Of a DNA stretch of 64,000 nucleotides, positions 46,162 through 56,013 are shown in pieces. The first letter of the stretch is position 1. Each line of letters begins with the position of its first letter. The translations under genes were made by a program, and so were the position numbers. The notes below the pieces were generated by a model. It searched no databases, was not told the DNA's origin, and saw only the letters and a list, made by a program, of their open reading frames with translations. The stretch spans positions 1 to 64,000 of the forward strand of contig JAMXAG010000014.1 in NCBI GenBank assembly GCA_024281675.1. Direction: 5' to 3'. Source of the DNA: Nitrosomonas sp. Lineage in GTDB: Bacteria; Pseudomonadota; Gammaproteobacteria; Burkholderiales; Nitrosomonadaceae.

Positions 46162-47460
46162 TTATTTCCATTTCGGCAACGGACCCCATGCAGGTTCTCT
46201 GATATCACCAGATTGTACTGATAGGTGCTGCTTTGTTTGGCCATCACTTGACACAGCCGACAATATACCACGCCCATTAATTTCAGTTGCATACAAAATC
46301 ATTTTGCCATTCGGTGCAAAACTGGGGGATTCATCAAATTTGGAGTTAGTCAGTATCTGTACTTGGCGTGAGCCGATTTCTTGCACAGCCACATTAAATT
46401 GATTGTTATTACGATGAATGAAAGTATAGCTTTTACCATTATGGCTATAATCTGGACTGACGTTATAGTTTCCCTCAAAAGTCATACGTTCCGCATTGGA
46501 GTTTTCTGATTGAGTAACGGCCATGCGATAAATTTGTGGGCTACCACCTCGATCGGAGGTAAATAAGATATAGCGTCCATCAGGAGAAAAATTGGGTTCG
46601 GTATCAATGCCAGAACTTCTGCTAAGCCTTTGTAAACCACTTCCATCGGCATTAATTAAGAAGATTTGCGACCCGCCTTGACCGGTTAATACCACGGCCA
46701 ATCGGTTGCCATCAGGCGACCAAGCAGGTGCGCTATTACTTCCTTTGAAATTGGCAACCGCATGGCGTTGCCGTGTCGCAAGTGTTTGCACATATACGAC
46801 CGGTTTTTTGTTTTCAAAGGATACATAGGCCAGTCGATTACCATCAGGCGACCATGCCGGAGAAATAATCGGTTCGTTATATTCGATGATCGATTGAGCG
46901 TTATAACCATCGGCATCTGCTACTTGAAGTGCGTATTTGTTTCCTTGTTTTAACACGTAAGCAATGCGCGTACTAAATACACCTACATCACCGGTCAGCA
47001 CTTCATAAATAACATCCGCAATCCGGTGTGCAGCCGATCGTAATTGAGAGGAGGGTACTGTGATTCCGAGTCCGGTCAGTTGTGTTTTTTTTGATACATC
47101 CATCAAACGGAATTGTATTTCAACTTGATCCCCAGGCATTGCAACCGTTCGTCCAATCACTAATGCAGAGGCACCACGATTGACCCAATCAGGGAAAACG
47201 ACATCCGCAGGGATGTGCGGTGACGCTCCTGAGGTATCTACCAACTTAAATAATCCAGTGCGTTGTAAATCTGCACCGATTACAGAAGTGATGTTTTGTT
47301 GAAGTCGATTTTCATCCGAAAAAGGGACAATGGCAATTGGAATTCGCGCCGCTCCACCACCAAAAATCTCAATATTCAGTTGGGCAAGTGATGGAAAACT
47401 TATCCAACCACAAGAGAGGATGAGAGCGCAGAAAAGGAATTTGATCCGATCAGGAAACAT
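46162..47460 (-). CDS. tolB: Tol-Pal translocation protein TolB
   Basis: A 432-residue periplasmic protein with signal peptide (to about SLAQ), an N-terminal domain and a six-bladed propeller with repeated PAWSPDGNRLA-type motifs. The repeats cause several spurious open frames on both strands here. Confidence 0.96.
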   Translation of the reverse strand: MFPDRIKFLFCALILSCGWISFPSLAQLNIEIFGGGAARIPIAIVPFSDENRLQQNITSVIGADLQRTGLFKLVDTSGASPHIPADVVFPDWVNRGASALVIGRTVAMPGDQVEIQFRLMDVSKKTQLTGLGITVPSSQLRSAAHRIADVIYEVLTGDVGVFSTRIAYVLKQGNKYALQVADADGYNAQSIIEYNEPIISPAWSPDGNRLAYVSFENKKPVVYVQTLATRQRHAVANFKGSNSAPAWSPDGNRLAVVLTGQGGSQIFLINADGSGLQRLSRSSGIDTEPNFSPDGRYILFTSDRGGSPQIYRMAVTQSENSNAERMTFEGNYNVSPDYSHNGKSYTFIHRNNNQFNVAVQEIGSRQVQILTNSKFDESPSFAPNGKMILYATEINGRGILSAVSSDGQTKQHLSVQSGDIREPAWGPLPKWK

Positions 47461-47507
47461 GACGCATAAAATTTATAAAATCAAAAAATGTATACCGATT
47501 ATAGCAA

Positions 47508-48422
47508 TCATTCACGATAGTGTACGGTAATGTTTAAGTTACGAAACTCGTTAAATAAAGCAGGGTCAGGCGGTAAAGGTAGCGGCTTGGATAAAAATAT
47601 CGCACGTTCAACCGCACTATCAAAAGCCGAGTAACCACTACTTTTGCTCAACTTGACATCAAGAATATCGCCGCCGGGCAATAATGTTACTTTGAATTCT
47701 ACCACTGGATTCCCTGGGAGGTCTGGTGGCATTACGATTCTACTTCTTATTTTGGCGAGAATCATCGCTTTGTATTTCGCAATCTCACCCGCTATTTGAT
47801 TTCTTGCGGCGACTTGCTGTGCTGCTGCGTGTCGTGCTTCAGCATCACGGCGTGCTTTTGCCTCCTGCTCTTTTTGTTTTTGTGCAGCTAATTCTTTTTG
47901 TTTCTCAATTTCTTTTTGCTTCTCTAAAGCTTGTTTCTTTTCTAATTCCTGTTTTTGTTCTTGTTCTTTTTTTTGTGCTTCAATTTTTTTTAATCTTTCT
48001 TCGATCTCTTTTTTCTTAAGATCTTCTAAATTCGGTTTAATCTCCTTAATCGGCTCAGGTTTCTGCTTGAGTTCGATATCTGGTTTTTTAATAGGTGGTG
48101 TGATTTCTTTAGGAGAGGTCGTTTGTTTACTGGATTCTGGTTTTATCGGGACTTCAGGCTTAGGAGGTTCAATAGGTTTTGGTTTCAGTGGTTCGGAAGG
48201 AGGTATAGCTTTTGATGGTTCCCGGGATGTTACGGGTTCTTGAACAGGCTTTGGAAGTTCGCTCCATAAATCAACTATCATGCCTTCCGGTGGCTGATTC
48301 TTCCAACTTAAACCAAAAACCATCATGGCAATGAACATGATGTGCATGAGTAATGCCAGTGCACCGGATAAAAATTTCTTGGGTTCTGAATAAGAGTGAA
48401 AGTGGAGTACGTTGATACTCAT
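47508..48422 (-). CDS. tolA: Cell envelope integrity protein TolA
   Basis: A 304-residue protein with one N-terminal membrane helix, a Pro-rich then Lys/Glu/Gln-rich rod (about 60-200) and a C-terminal TonB-like domain. The rod is highly charged and variable, as usual in TolA. Confidence 0.93.
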   Translation of the reverse strand: MSINVLHFHSYSEPKKFLSGALALLMHIMFIAMMVFGLSWKNQPPEGMIVDLWSELPKPVQEPVTSREPSKAIPPSEPLKPKPIEPPKPEVPIKPESSKQTTSPKEITPPIKKPDIELKQKPEPIKEIKPNLEDLKKKEIEERLKKIEAQKKEQEQKQELEKKQALEKQKEIEKQKELAAQKQKEQEAKARRDAEARHAAAQQVAARNQIAGEIAKYKAMILAKIRSRIVMPPDLPGNPVVEFKVTLLPGGDILDVKLSKSSGYSAFDSAVERAIFLSKPLPLPPDPALFNEFRNLNITVHYRE

Positions 48423-48432
48423 TATGAATGTT

Positions 48433-48846
48433 TTATTTCTGTTGAGTCAGCAAACCAACTTTCTGTACTTGGTGCTGTTGTAGCACATCCATTACTTTAA
48501 TGACCTCTTCATAGCGTACATTTTTATCAGCTGCTATTACAACAGCTTGTTCGGGATTTTCAGATTGCTTTTGTTTGATAGTTTCAATTAATTCTGGGCT
48601 ATTAAGCTTTTGCTCTACAGAGGTTTTTGTTCGGTCACGCAAATAGAGATCTCCATTTGCTTTGATGATGATTTCCAAAGGCAAAACAGGAGTAGCCAAA
48701 GACTTACCAATCTGAGGAAGTTCGATTTGTCCATGATTGATCATCGGTGCTGTGACCATAAAGATTATCAATAATACAAGCATGACATCGATGTAAGGAA
48801 CTACATTGATGTCATTCATGAGGCGATGCTTTGATCGGCGTGCCAT
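48433..48846 (-). CDS. tolR: Biopolymer transport protein TolR
   Basis: A 137-residue ExbD-family protein with one membrane helix carrying the proton-channel aspartate (YIDVMLVLLIIFMVTAP). Forms the motor with TolQ. Confidence 0.95.
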   Translation of the reverse strand: MARRSKHRLMNDINVVPYIDVMLVLLIIFMVTAPMINHGQIELPQIGKSLATPVLPLEIIIKANGDLYLRDRTKTSVEQKLNSPELIETIKQKQSENPEQAVVIAADKNVRYEEVIKVMDVLQQHQVQKVGLLTQQK

Positions 48847-48864
48847 GGTTACCTTTTACGTTGA

Positions 48865-49545
48865 CTATCGAATGGAGCGGCGTTGTAAAACATTCGATAA
48901 TTCCTCCATAAAGCTTTCAAATCGAGTGGCTAATCGATCAGTTGCAGTGGCATAGCGATTATAAGCAACCACGGCGGGGATTGCTGCAAATAATCCCATT
49001 GCTGTAGCAATCAGCGCTTCTGCTATGCCTGGAGCAACATGCGCGATAGTGGCTTGAGCTACACTGGATAAGCTACGAAAAGAATTCATGATTCCCCAAA
49101 CAGTTCCAAGCAAGCCAACGTATGGGCTGACGGAGCCTACTGTAGCTAAAAATGACAAATGGGATTCCAGGCGATCCATTTCACGCTGATAAGTTGCGCG
49201 CATAGCTCTTCGGGTGCTTTCCATAACTGCTTCAGTATCTGTGCCTGCAGGGTGTTTATTGAATTCACCGAATCCCGCTGCAAAAATGCGTTCCAAGCTT
49301 CCGGATTCATAGCGTGAACTGGTGGCGCGTTGATAGAGTGAATTCAAATCGGCACCGCGCCAAAAGATATCTTCAAATTCGTCTGTCTTGTTGATCTCAC
49401 TACGAACGACAAACAGCTTACGAAAGATATGCCACCAAGATAAAAATGAAATCATGATCAATATCAGCATAACCAATTGCACTGGCAGGCTTGCACTGGT
49501 AATTAAGTGCAGAAATGACATATCCTGTGTTACTGTTGTATTCAT
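48865..49545 (-). CDS. tolQ: Tol-Pal motor protein TolQ
   Basis: A 226-residue ExbB/MotA-family protein with three helices; GLLGTVWGIMNSF and GIAEALIATAMGLFAAIPA are the conserved channel segments. The start overlaps the ybgC stop (ATGA). Confidence 0.96.
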   Translation of the reverse strand: MNTTVTQDMSFLHLITSASLPVQLVMLILIMISFLSWWHIFRKLFVVRSEINKTDEFEDIFWRGADLNSLYQRATSSRYESGSLERIFAAGFGEFNKHPAGTDTEAVMESTRRAMRATYQREMDRLESHLSFLATVGSVSPYVGLLGTVWGIMNSFRSLSSVAQATIAHVAPGIAEALIATAMGLFAAIPAVVAYNRYATATDRLATRFESFMEELSNVLQRRSIR

Positions 49546-49952
49546 TTAATATTCCCGATTTTTTCACGTAAAGGCATTGGAAGGCTGACTGGTTTTAACG
49601 TTGCGACACCTACACAAACAACGTGGATTGTAGCGCTGACGAGTTTGATATTTTCCAGCAATATTTCTTGAAATAGCGTAATACGGCTTCGCCCAACATG
49701 CGTAACCTTGACTGTTACAGATAAGAGATTGTCGAGTGTTGCTGGTTTGGAATATTCAATTTCAAGCGAGCGTATCATAAATAATGCGTCATGATTCTCG
49801 ATCAATGAGTTTGCGGTAAAGCCTAATTCTCTAAGCCATTCGTAACGTGCGCGCTCAAGAAAGTGAAGATGCGTTGCATGATAAACTACACCTCCAGCAT
49901 CTGTATCTTGATAATAAACCCGTACAGGTAATGAAAAATCAGCTTCTGGCAT
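49542..49952 (-). CDS. ybgC: Tol-Pal-associated acyl-CoA thioesterase YbgC
   Basis: A 136-residue hotdog-fold thioesterase; the catalytic YYQDTDAGGVVYHATHL motif is complete. It is first in the operon ybgC-tolQRAB-pal-cpoB, the standard proteobacterial order. Confidence 0.94.
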   Translation of the reverse strand: MPEADFSLPVRVYYQDTDAGGVVYHATHLHFLERARYEWLRELGFTANSLIENHDALFMIRSLEIEYSKPATLDNLLSVTVKVTHVGRSRITLFQEILLENIKLVSATIHVVCVGVATLKPVSLPMPLREKIGNIK

Positions 49953-50059
49953 TTGCTATAAAGGATTGATGAATTAATTTGTTAACAGGTGTATGTCTGT
50001 AAACGTATCATCACTTGGTTTTACGGCAAAATCTGAATACTATTTTTTAGTAGACTTTT

Positions 50060-50962
50060 TTAATTGTGTTGCAATGAACATGAAAAAACACCGGTTGACA
50101 AATAACGATCACCCCGATCACAGACTATGAACACTATGACTGCATTTTCTACTTGTGAGGATACTTGCAATGCAGCTGCCAAAGCGCCACCTGAGGAAAT
50201 CCCCGCGAATATCCCTTCTTCACTCGCTAAACGGCGAGCAAAATGTTCAGCTTCTTGCTGAGAAACCTGTAATAACTCATCAATTCGGTTACGTTCAAAA
50301 ATCTTGGGGAGGTAAGCTGGGGACCATTTGCGAATTCCGGGAATTTGTGAACCTTCCTGTGGTTGTACGCCAATGACTTTAATTTCATTTCGCTGTTCTT
50401 TGAAAAATCTCGAGCAACCCATAATCGTTCCAGTGGTTCCCATGCTACTAACGAAATGGGTAATTTTCCCTTGAGTATCACGCCATATCTCAGGTGCGGT
50501 TCCTTCATAGTGTGCCAGTGGATTGTCTGGATTTGCGAACTGATCAAGAATGATACCTTTTCCTTCGTCACGCATTTTTATGGCTAGATCTCGGGCTTCC
50601 TCCATGCCCCCACTCTTGGGTGTCAAAACGATTTCTGCGCCATATGCACTCATCGATTGACGTCTTTCGATAGTTAAATTTTCCGGCATAACCAGTATTA
50701 TTTTATATCCCATAATCGCAGCGGTCATTGCTAGCGCAATGCCAGTGTTGCCACTGGTCGCTTCTATGAGTGTGTCTCCAGGTTTAATTTCACCCCGGTT
50801 TTGTGCACAAAAGATCATTGATAATGCTGGGCGATCCTTGACTGAACCAGCGGGATTATTGCCTTCAAGCTTAGCGAGAATGATGTTACTGGTGATGCCA
50901 GGTAGTCGTTTAAGCTTAACTAGAGGTGTATTTCCAACGAAATTTTCAATCGTATTGTACAT
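50060..50962 (-). CDS. cysM: Cysteine synthase B
   Basis: A 300-residue PLP enzyme making cysteine from O-acetylserine and sulfide or thiosulfate. The PLP lysine is in AGSVKDRPA; EATSGNTGIALA and the MGTTGTIMG loop are present. The length and the DRPALSMI sequence favour CysM over CysK. Confidence 0.92.
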   Translation of the reverse strand: MYNTIENFVGNTPLVKLKRLPGITSNIILAKLEGNNPAGSVKDRPALSMIFCAQNRGEIKPGDTLIEATSGNTGIALAMTAAIMGYKIILVMPENLTIERRQSMSAYGAEIVLTPKSGGMEEARDLAIKMRDEGKGIILDQFANPDNPLAHYEGTAPEIWRDTQGKITHFVSSMGTTGTIMGCSRFFKEQRNEIKVIGVQPQEGSQIPGIRKWSPAYLPKIFERNRIDELLQVSQQEAEHFARRLASEEGIFAGISSGGALAAALQVSSQVENAVIVFIVCDRGDRYLSTGVFSCSLQHN

Positions 50963-51033
50963 GTAATTGAATTCATACTAGATGATCCAGATTATCACAT
51001 ACACAATCTACTGTTGAAAGATAATTACTTTAC

Positions 51034-51076
51034 AACTAACAATCTTATATGAATGAATTCAGAAAGATTGTTAGTT
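51034..51076. terminator. Strong inverted repeat after the ComEA-like gene
   Basis: AACTAACAATCTT and AAGATTGTTAGTT are perfect 13-bp arms around a 17-base loop, between the leftward comEA-like gene and cysM. The T-runs on its flanks are short, but it likely ends the comEA-like transcript. Confidence 0.6.
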
Positions 51077-51091
51077 GTTTGCTTGATTTTT

Positions 51092-51394
51092 CTACTCTTT
51101 TTCTAGTTTTTTGCTAACTTTAGTGGACTCGGCAGATTGTTTGTTTTCTACGGTGATTACATCATGAAGTTGTTTAAGTGTTTCCGTACCGATACCATCA
51201 ACCTTCTTTAGATCTTCGACAGAAGCGAAAGAGCCATTTTTTTCGCGGTATTCGATAATTGCTTTTGCTTTAGCAGGACCGATTCCCTGTAAAGATTCAA
51301 GCTCGGTTTGCGAAGCGGTATTAATGTTGGTAGCAGCTTGAACAATTCCAGAACATAGAAATGCAAGAATGATAATCATAAAGAAATTACTCAT
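51092..51394 (-). CDS. ComEA-like helix-hairpin-helix protein
   Basis: A 100-residue exported protein: signal peptide to about VQA, then two HhH motifs (LESLQGIGPAKAKAIIEYRE; LKKVDGIGTETLKQL). The family binds DNA non-specifically, and ComEA does so in competence. Short ComEA-like proteins are common outside competence loci. Confidence 0.88.
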   Translation of the reverse strand: MSNFFMIIILAFLCSGIVQAATNINTASQTELESLQGIGPAKAKAIIEYREKNGSFASVEDLKKVDGIGTETLKQLHDVITVENKQSAESTKVSKKLEKE

Positions 51395-52248
51395 ACTTCC
51401 TCCTTTAAGTGCTGTTTATTGATAAGGTGTAAAAAATCTAGGCACGGCAATAAGAAATTTATTGAATTAAATGTCATTATTTTTGCGTAAAGTAAACGAA
51501 AAGAGCCGTGCATAGATTCGAATTGATTACATCGGAAGGTAAGGCGATTAATTGAGTAATTTGTCTTTCAATAATGGTAAAGGTGGCTTGTATCTGTCTT
51601 TGTCTTTGTCTCCGTCTCTGTTTGTCGATAGCGTGAATCGCACAACGAATTATTTGTGGGTTGTGCTACACAACTGTAGAGGGTGATATGGAAGGCATCG
51701 CTTTCTCTATCGTATGGTTTTAATGTTATTCGGTAGCTAACTGGATGACGATGAGCTGTGCAGAAAAGGAGTGCATCTGAAATTTTTATTTTTGAGTGGC
51801 GGTACCTGATCTCGGTTCAACGATTGCATTGCGATAGTATGGATTTGTCAATATTACATCTTTCATTTTGCAAGTCTATGATAATAAAATTGCTGATCAT
51901 TTTAAACTAAAGATGGTGAGTGAAAATATTAAAAGAGATGTGGTGCAATACGACGGTCAAATTTATTAGGTACAAGTTTATCGATGTGGCGCAATCTCAA
52001 TTCATCGTTGAATAGAATTGTTATCCTTATTGGTATGTGTGTACAAACTAAGGTAATAAATCGATTGGAGTTTGTGTTGAGAATTTCAAATGAGAGATTT
52101 CTCACATACTGAAGCAAGAAATTATCACATCATGAAAGAAGATAGAAGTGAATTACGGGTAAAAAGTACAATTTATTCTTGATTCTTGGAATATTGATAT
52201 GTGATATCAATATACTACCTTAAAAAATACGCTAGGGGGTAGACTGTG
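51395..52248. other. Long intergenic region
   Basis: No gene is supported on either strand in 854 bases. It is AT-rich and contains a degenerate hexamer tract (51593-51622). The promoters of the leftward comEA-like gene and the rightward acidic gene must lie here. Confidence 0.5.
51593..51622 (+). repeat. Degenerate TYYGTC hexamer tract
   Basis: Five consecutive six-base units: TCTGTC, TTTGTC, TTTGTC, TCCGTC, TCTGTT. It is non-coding. It could be slippage-prone. Confidence 0.5.
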
Positions 52249-52458
52249 ATGAGCAAGGAACTTACTTTTGAGGATGATGAACTTTATTCTGAAGATGACT
52301 TGAATGATGCAAGCGATGCAATTATGGATAGCCAGATCCCTGAGAGTCGGTTTGCAGAGATTATAGATGAATATGAAGCGTCGAATGATTACTATGATTC
52401 CGACGAAGATAACGACATTTCTTCTATAGATTCATTAGATTCTCTGGATCTGCATTAA
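52249..52458 (+). CDS. Small highly acidic hypothetical protein
   Basis: A 69-residue protein, about one third Asp/Glu, with a Ser/Asp-rich tail (SSIDSLDSLDLH). AGGGGG lies about 9 bases upstream of ATG 52249; GTG 52246 is an alternative start. It is in part reminiscent of short PA3496-type proteins, but I do not assign it. It stands alone ahead of the pet operon. Confidence 0.6.
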   Translation: MSKELTFEDDELYSEDDLNDASDAIMDSQIPESRFAEIIDEYEASNDYYDSDEDNDISSIDSLDSLDLH

Positions 52459-52762
52459 CTAACACGCTGCGCCCATCGAACTTAATCTGCCTTGCTATTA
52501 TTCTGCAGCAGAATGCGGAATAGGCAGGGTATGTCGTGCATTAGTAATTCTTAATCTAATTTTTGTGATTAGCTAATATAGCTTTTACGCCGTAGTGGTT
52601 ATGATATACTTCGAGTCTTTATAGTTAGGGATGTGCTCTGTCGAATTTCTAAATATCCCAGTACAGATAATAATATTTAGATCTATGCACATATTGGCGG
52701 ATAGTATAGATATCTGTTTTGACAGAACTTTCCTGAGACACTAATGGGGGGAATGGTTGAAC
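52459..52762. other. Intergenic region before petABC
   Basis: Contains a hairpin with outer arms CTGCCT/AGGCAG and inner ATTCTG/CAGAAT around 52488-52530, without a T-run, possibly the 3' end of the acidic gene's transcript. The pet promoter is not obvious; the best -10-like element is TATACT near 52605. Confidence 0.4.
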
Positions 52763-53371
52763 ATGGCGGATAGTTTTAGTATAAGCGATAGAATGAGTGG
52801 CAGACGAAAGTTTCTGGTTGCTGTCACTTCTGTTGCAGGTGGAGTCGCGGGGGCTGCAATTGCAACCCCCTTTTTATTAAGTATGATGCCCAGCGAACGG
52901 GCTAAAGCAGCCGGTGCGCCAGTAGAAGTTGATATTTCCAAGCTTGAGTTGGGAATGTTATTGATGGTTGAGTGGCGTGGAAGGGTTGTTTGGGTTTTGA
53001 AGCGAACCCCCGAAATGTTGGAAACTTTGACAAAAATTGAAGGCGAATTGGCCGATCCGGGATCAGAAAAGAAGCAGCAACCGGAGTACGCCCAAAATCG
53101 TACACGCTCTATTAAACCAGAAATTCTTGTTGTCGAAGGCGTATGCACTCATTTAGGATGTTCTCCAGTATTTAGAAAAGATATTGCACCTGCAGATCTT
53201 GGTGCCGACTGGCAGGGTGGGTTTTTCTGTCCATGTCATGGATCTAAATTTGATTTGGCTGGCCGCGTTTATAAAAGTGTTCCTGCTCCAACCAATATGG
53301 TTGTTCCTCCTCATACGTATCTAAGCGACAATCAACTATTAATTGGATCTGAAAGTGAAGGGGCGGTATAA
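52763..53371 (+). CDS. petA: Ubiquinol-cytochrome c reductase Rieske subunit
   Basis: A 202-residue Rieske protein. The N-terminal SGRRKFLVAV twin-arginine signal-anchor is followed by the cluster motifs CTHLGC and CPCHGSKFD. It is the entry point of electrons from ubiquinol to cytochrome c1. Start at ATG 52763; a TTG six bases upstream is also possible. Confidence 0.95.
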   Translation: MADSFSISDRMSGRRKFLVAVTSVAGGVAGAAIATPFLLSMMPSERAKAAGAPVEVDISKLELGMLLMVEWRGRVVWVLKRTPEMLETLTKIEGELADPGSEKKQQPEYAQNRTRSIKPEILVVEGVCTHLGCSPVFRKDIAPADLGADWQGGFFCPCHGSKFDLAGRVYKSVPAPTNMVVPPHTYLSDNQLLIGSESEGAV

Positions 53372-54622
53372 ATGAGTAACTTATTTAATTCGATGATTGC
53401 GTGGGTCGATAAGCGCTTTCCATTAACATCAAATTGGAAAGCGCATTTGTCAGAATACTATGCACCGAAAAATTTCAATTTTTGGTATTACTTCGGTTCG
53501 TTAGCATTATTAGTTCTAGTCAATCAGCTGATAACGGGTATTTTTTTGACTATGAACTATAAGCCAGATGCAAGCTTGGCGTTTTCGTCTGTTGAATACA
53601 TTATGCGTGATGTGGAGTATGGTTGGCTAATTCGCTATATGCATTCCACCGGTGCATCAATGTTTTTTGTCGTAGTTTATTTGCATATGTTTCGAGGCAT
53701 GATGTACGGCTCGTACAGAAAACCCCGTGAGCTTTTATGGCTTGTTGGCATGGGAATATTTTTTATTCTGATGAGTTTGGCATTTACTGGTTATATTTTG
53801 CCTTGGGGGCAAATGTCTTACTGGGGTGCTCAAGTAATCGTGAGTATGTTTGGTGCCATTCCAGTAGTAGGTGATACCCTGCAACAATGGCTGCTAGGGG
53901 ATTTTACTTTATCGGATGCAGCACTCAATCGGTTTTTTGCTTACCATGTAGTTACACTGCCGATTCTCTTGGTGGTTCTAGTTTTTGTGCATATTCTGGC
54001 ATTGCATGAAACGGGTTCAAATAATCCAGATGGTATCGAAATTAAAACCAACAAAAATCCTAAAACAGGAATTCCTGTTGATGGTATACCATTTCACCCT
54101 TACTACACGGTAAAAGATATAGTCGGTGTTGTAGTGTTTCTGATTGTATTCTGTGGAATTATTTTCTTTGCTCCGGAAATGGGTGGGTATTTTCTCGAGT
54201 ATAATAATTTCATACCTGCTAATACGCTACAAACGCCAGATCACATTGCGCCAGTTTGGTATTTCACACCGTATTATTCAATGCTACGCGCGGTAACCGT
54301 TAATTTCTTAGGAATAGATGCGAAGCTTTGGGGAGTGATTTTAATGGCCGGTTCTGTGGTTATTTTCTGTTTCTTGCCATGGTTAGACAGGAGTCCTGTT
54401 AAATCTATACGGTACAAAGGTCCTTACTTCAAAGTGGCACTGACACTTTTTGTGATAAGTTTCTTTGTATTAGGATGGTTGGGAACGAAATCTCCAACAC
54501 CGATGTATACACTGTTAGCACAAATTTTCACGGTTATTTATTTTGCGTTCTTTATTTTGATGCCGTGGTATAGCAAAATAGATAAAGTTAAACCTGAGCC
54601 TAAAAGATTGATGAAAGAGTAA
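53372..54622 (+). CDS. petB: Cytochrome b of the bc1 complex
   Basis: A 416-residue membrane protein with two haem b groups. YLHMFRGMMYGSYR and the second His pair in AYHVVTLPI are visible; the Qo-site PDW-like region is present in the C-terminal half. It starts one base after the petA stop. Confidence 0.96.
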   Translation: MSNLFNSMIAWVDKRFPLTSNWKAHLSEYYAPKNFNFWYYFGSLALLVLVNQLITGIFLTMNYKPDASLAFSSVEYIMRDVEYGWLIRYMHSTGASMFFVVVYLHMFRGMMYGSYRKPRELLWLVGMGIFFILMSLAFTGYILPWGQMSYWGAQVIVSMFGAIPVVGDTLQQWLLGDFTLSDAALNRFFAYHVVTLPILLVVLVFVHILALHETGSNNPDGIEIKTNKNPKTGIPVDGIPFHPYYTVKDIVGVVVFLIVFCGIIFFAPEMGGYFLEYNNFIPANTLQTPDHIAPVWYFTPYYSMLRAVTVNFLGIDAKLWGVILMAGSVVIFCFLPWLDRSPVKSIRYKGPYFKVALTLFVISFFVLGWLGTKSPTPMYTLLAQIFTVIYFAFFILMPWYSKIDKVKPEPKRLMKE

Positions 54623-54626
54623 AAAA

Positions 54627-55355
54627 ATGAAGAAGATAATAATTAATGCTATTGTATTTGTTTTTTGCCTAGCTTCATTTAAGCTGTTTGCCGCAGAGTC
54701 GGCCATTCCCTTGGATAAGGCCCCGGTAGATATTACAGATAATGCCTCTTTGCAAAGAGGCGCTGAAAGCTTTGTAAGCTACTGTTTGACTTGTCATGGA
54801 GCGAGTTTTATGCGCTATAACCGACATAGAGATATCGGTTTAAGTAATGAAGAGATTCTCAGTAAGCTGGTACATACAGGGCAAAAAGTGGGTGGTTTGA
54901 TGCAATCCGCGATGCGCAAAAAAGAAGGCGAAGAATGGTTTGGAGTCGTACCCCCGGATTTGTCAGTAATTGCTCGTTCAAGAGGGGCGGATTGGTTGTA
55001 TAGTTATTTGCGTGCGTTCTATCGCGATGATGCTACTGCAACTGGTTGGAATAATTTGGTTTTTGATCGAGCAGCAATGCCCCATGTTCTTTATGAATTA
55101 CAGGGTGAGCAAAAATTAATTACAAAAGCAAGTGACAAAGGGGAACAAAAAACCTTATCGTTGGAAAAGCCAGGCGAATTAACCTCAGTCGAATATGATA
55201 AATTTGTAGGAGATTTGGTTAATTATTTAGTTTATCTGGGTGAACCGCACGCAAATTCGCGTAAAGAATTAGGATTAATGGTAATGGCCTTCCTGTTTGG
55301 TATGCTTATTTTGTCATATGTATTAAAACGAGAATATTGGAGAGACATACACTAG
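54627..55355 (+). CDS. petC: Cytochrome c1
   Basis: A 242-residue c-type cytochrome: signal peptide ending LFAAE, haem motif CLTCH, axial Met region (AAMPHVL), and a C-terminal membrane anchor (LGLMVMAFLFGMLILSYVL). Completes the bc1 complex that links the quinone pool to the cytochrome pool. Confidence 0.95.
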   Translation: MKKIIINAIVFVFCLASFKLFAAESAIPLDKAPVDITDNASLQRGAESFVSYCLTCHGASFMRYNRHRDIGLSNEEILSKLVHTGQKVGGLMQSAMRKKEGEEWFGVVPPDLSVIARSRGADWLYSYLRAFYRDDATATGWNNLVFDRAAMPHVLYELQGEQKLITKASDKGEQKTLSLEKPGELTSVEYDKFVGDLVNYLVYLGEPHANSRKELGLMVMAFLFGMLILSYVLKREYWRDIH

Positions 55356-55413
55356 ATCCATTTGTTATTTCTTGATTTTTTCATTCATACCGTATAGTAA
55401 GAGAAAAGAAGTT

Positions 55414-56013
55414 ATGATGACGTTGTTTTCAACGGTTACTTGTCCATATAGTCATCGTTGCAGGATTGTTTTGCATGAAAAAGACATGGATTTTCAAGTA
55501 ATTGATGTTGATCCAAATAGTAAATCTGAAGACCTGGCATTAATTAGTCCGCACGGTAAAGCACCGGTTCTTGTTGAAAGAGATCTGGTTTTGTATCAAT
55601 CCAATATCATTAATGAATATATTGATGATCGCTTTCCACACCCGCAATTAATGCCAGCTGATCCTGTAATGCGTGCACGCGCACGATTGATGCTGTATCG
55701 TTTTGAGCAAGAATTGTTTTATTACATTGCTGCATTCGATGGTAGTGATCAGAAAGCAATCAGCGAAGCACGGGCAGTTCTTACTGATAATCTAACGATG
55801 TTATCGCCTATTTTTGACAAGCAGAAATTCATGCTTGGGGATGAGTTTTCGATGTTGGATGTTGCGATTGCTCCGCTATTGTGGCGTTTAGAACATTTTG
55901 AGATTCGCTTACCAAAGCAAGCTGCTTCATTGCTTAAATATTCCGAACGATTATTCAGTCGACCTCTATTTATTGATGCCTTATCCGCATCGGAAAAAGT
56001 AATGCGTAAATGA
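55414..56013 (+). CDS. sspA: Stringent starvation protein A (GST-like)
   Basis: A 199-residue glutathione-S-transferase-fold protein that binds RNA polymerase in E. coli. TLFSTVTCPYSHRCR is the SspA start. ATG 55414 is preferred over 55372, which adds a non-conserved leader. The order petABC-sspAB is widespread in beta- and gammaproteobacteria. Confidence 0.93.
   Translation: MMTLFSTVTCPYSHRCRIVLHEKDMDFQVIDVDPNSKSEDLALISPHGKAPVLVERDLVLYQSNIINEYIDDRFPHPQLMPADPVMRARARLMLYRFEQELFYYIAAFDGSDQKAISEARAVLTDNLTMLSPIFDKQKFMLGDEFSMLDVAIAPLLWRLEHFEIRLPKQAASLLKYSERLFSRPLFIDALSASEKVMRK

Noticed and set aside
47726-48019. 97-codon rightward frame opposite tolA
   Set aside because: It is the shadow of the Lys/Glu-rich TolA rod, giving Phe/Leu-rich nonsense.
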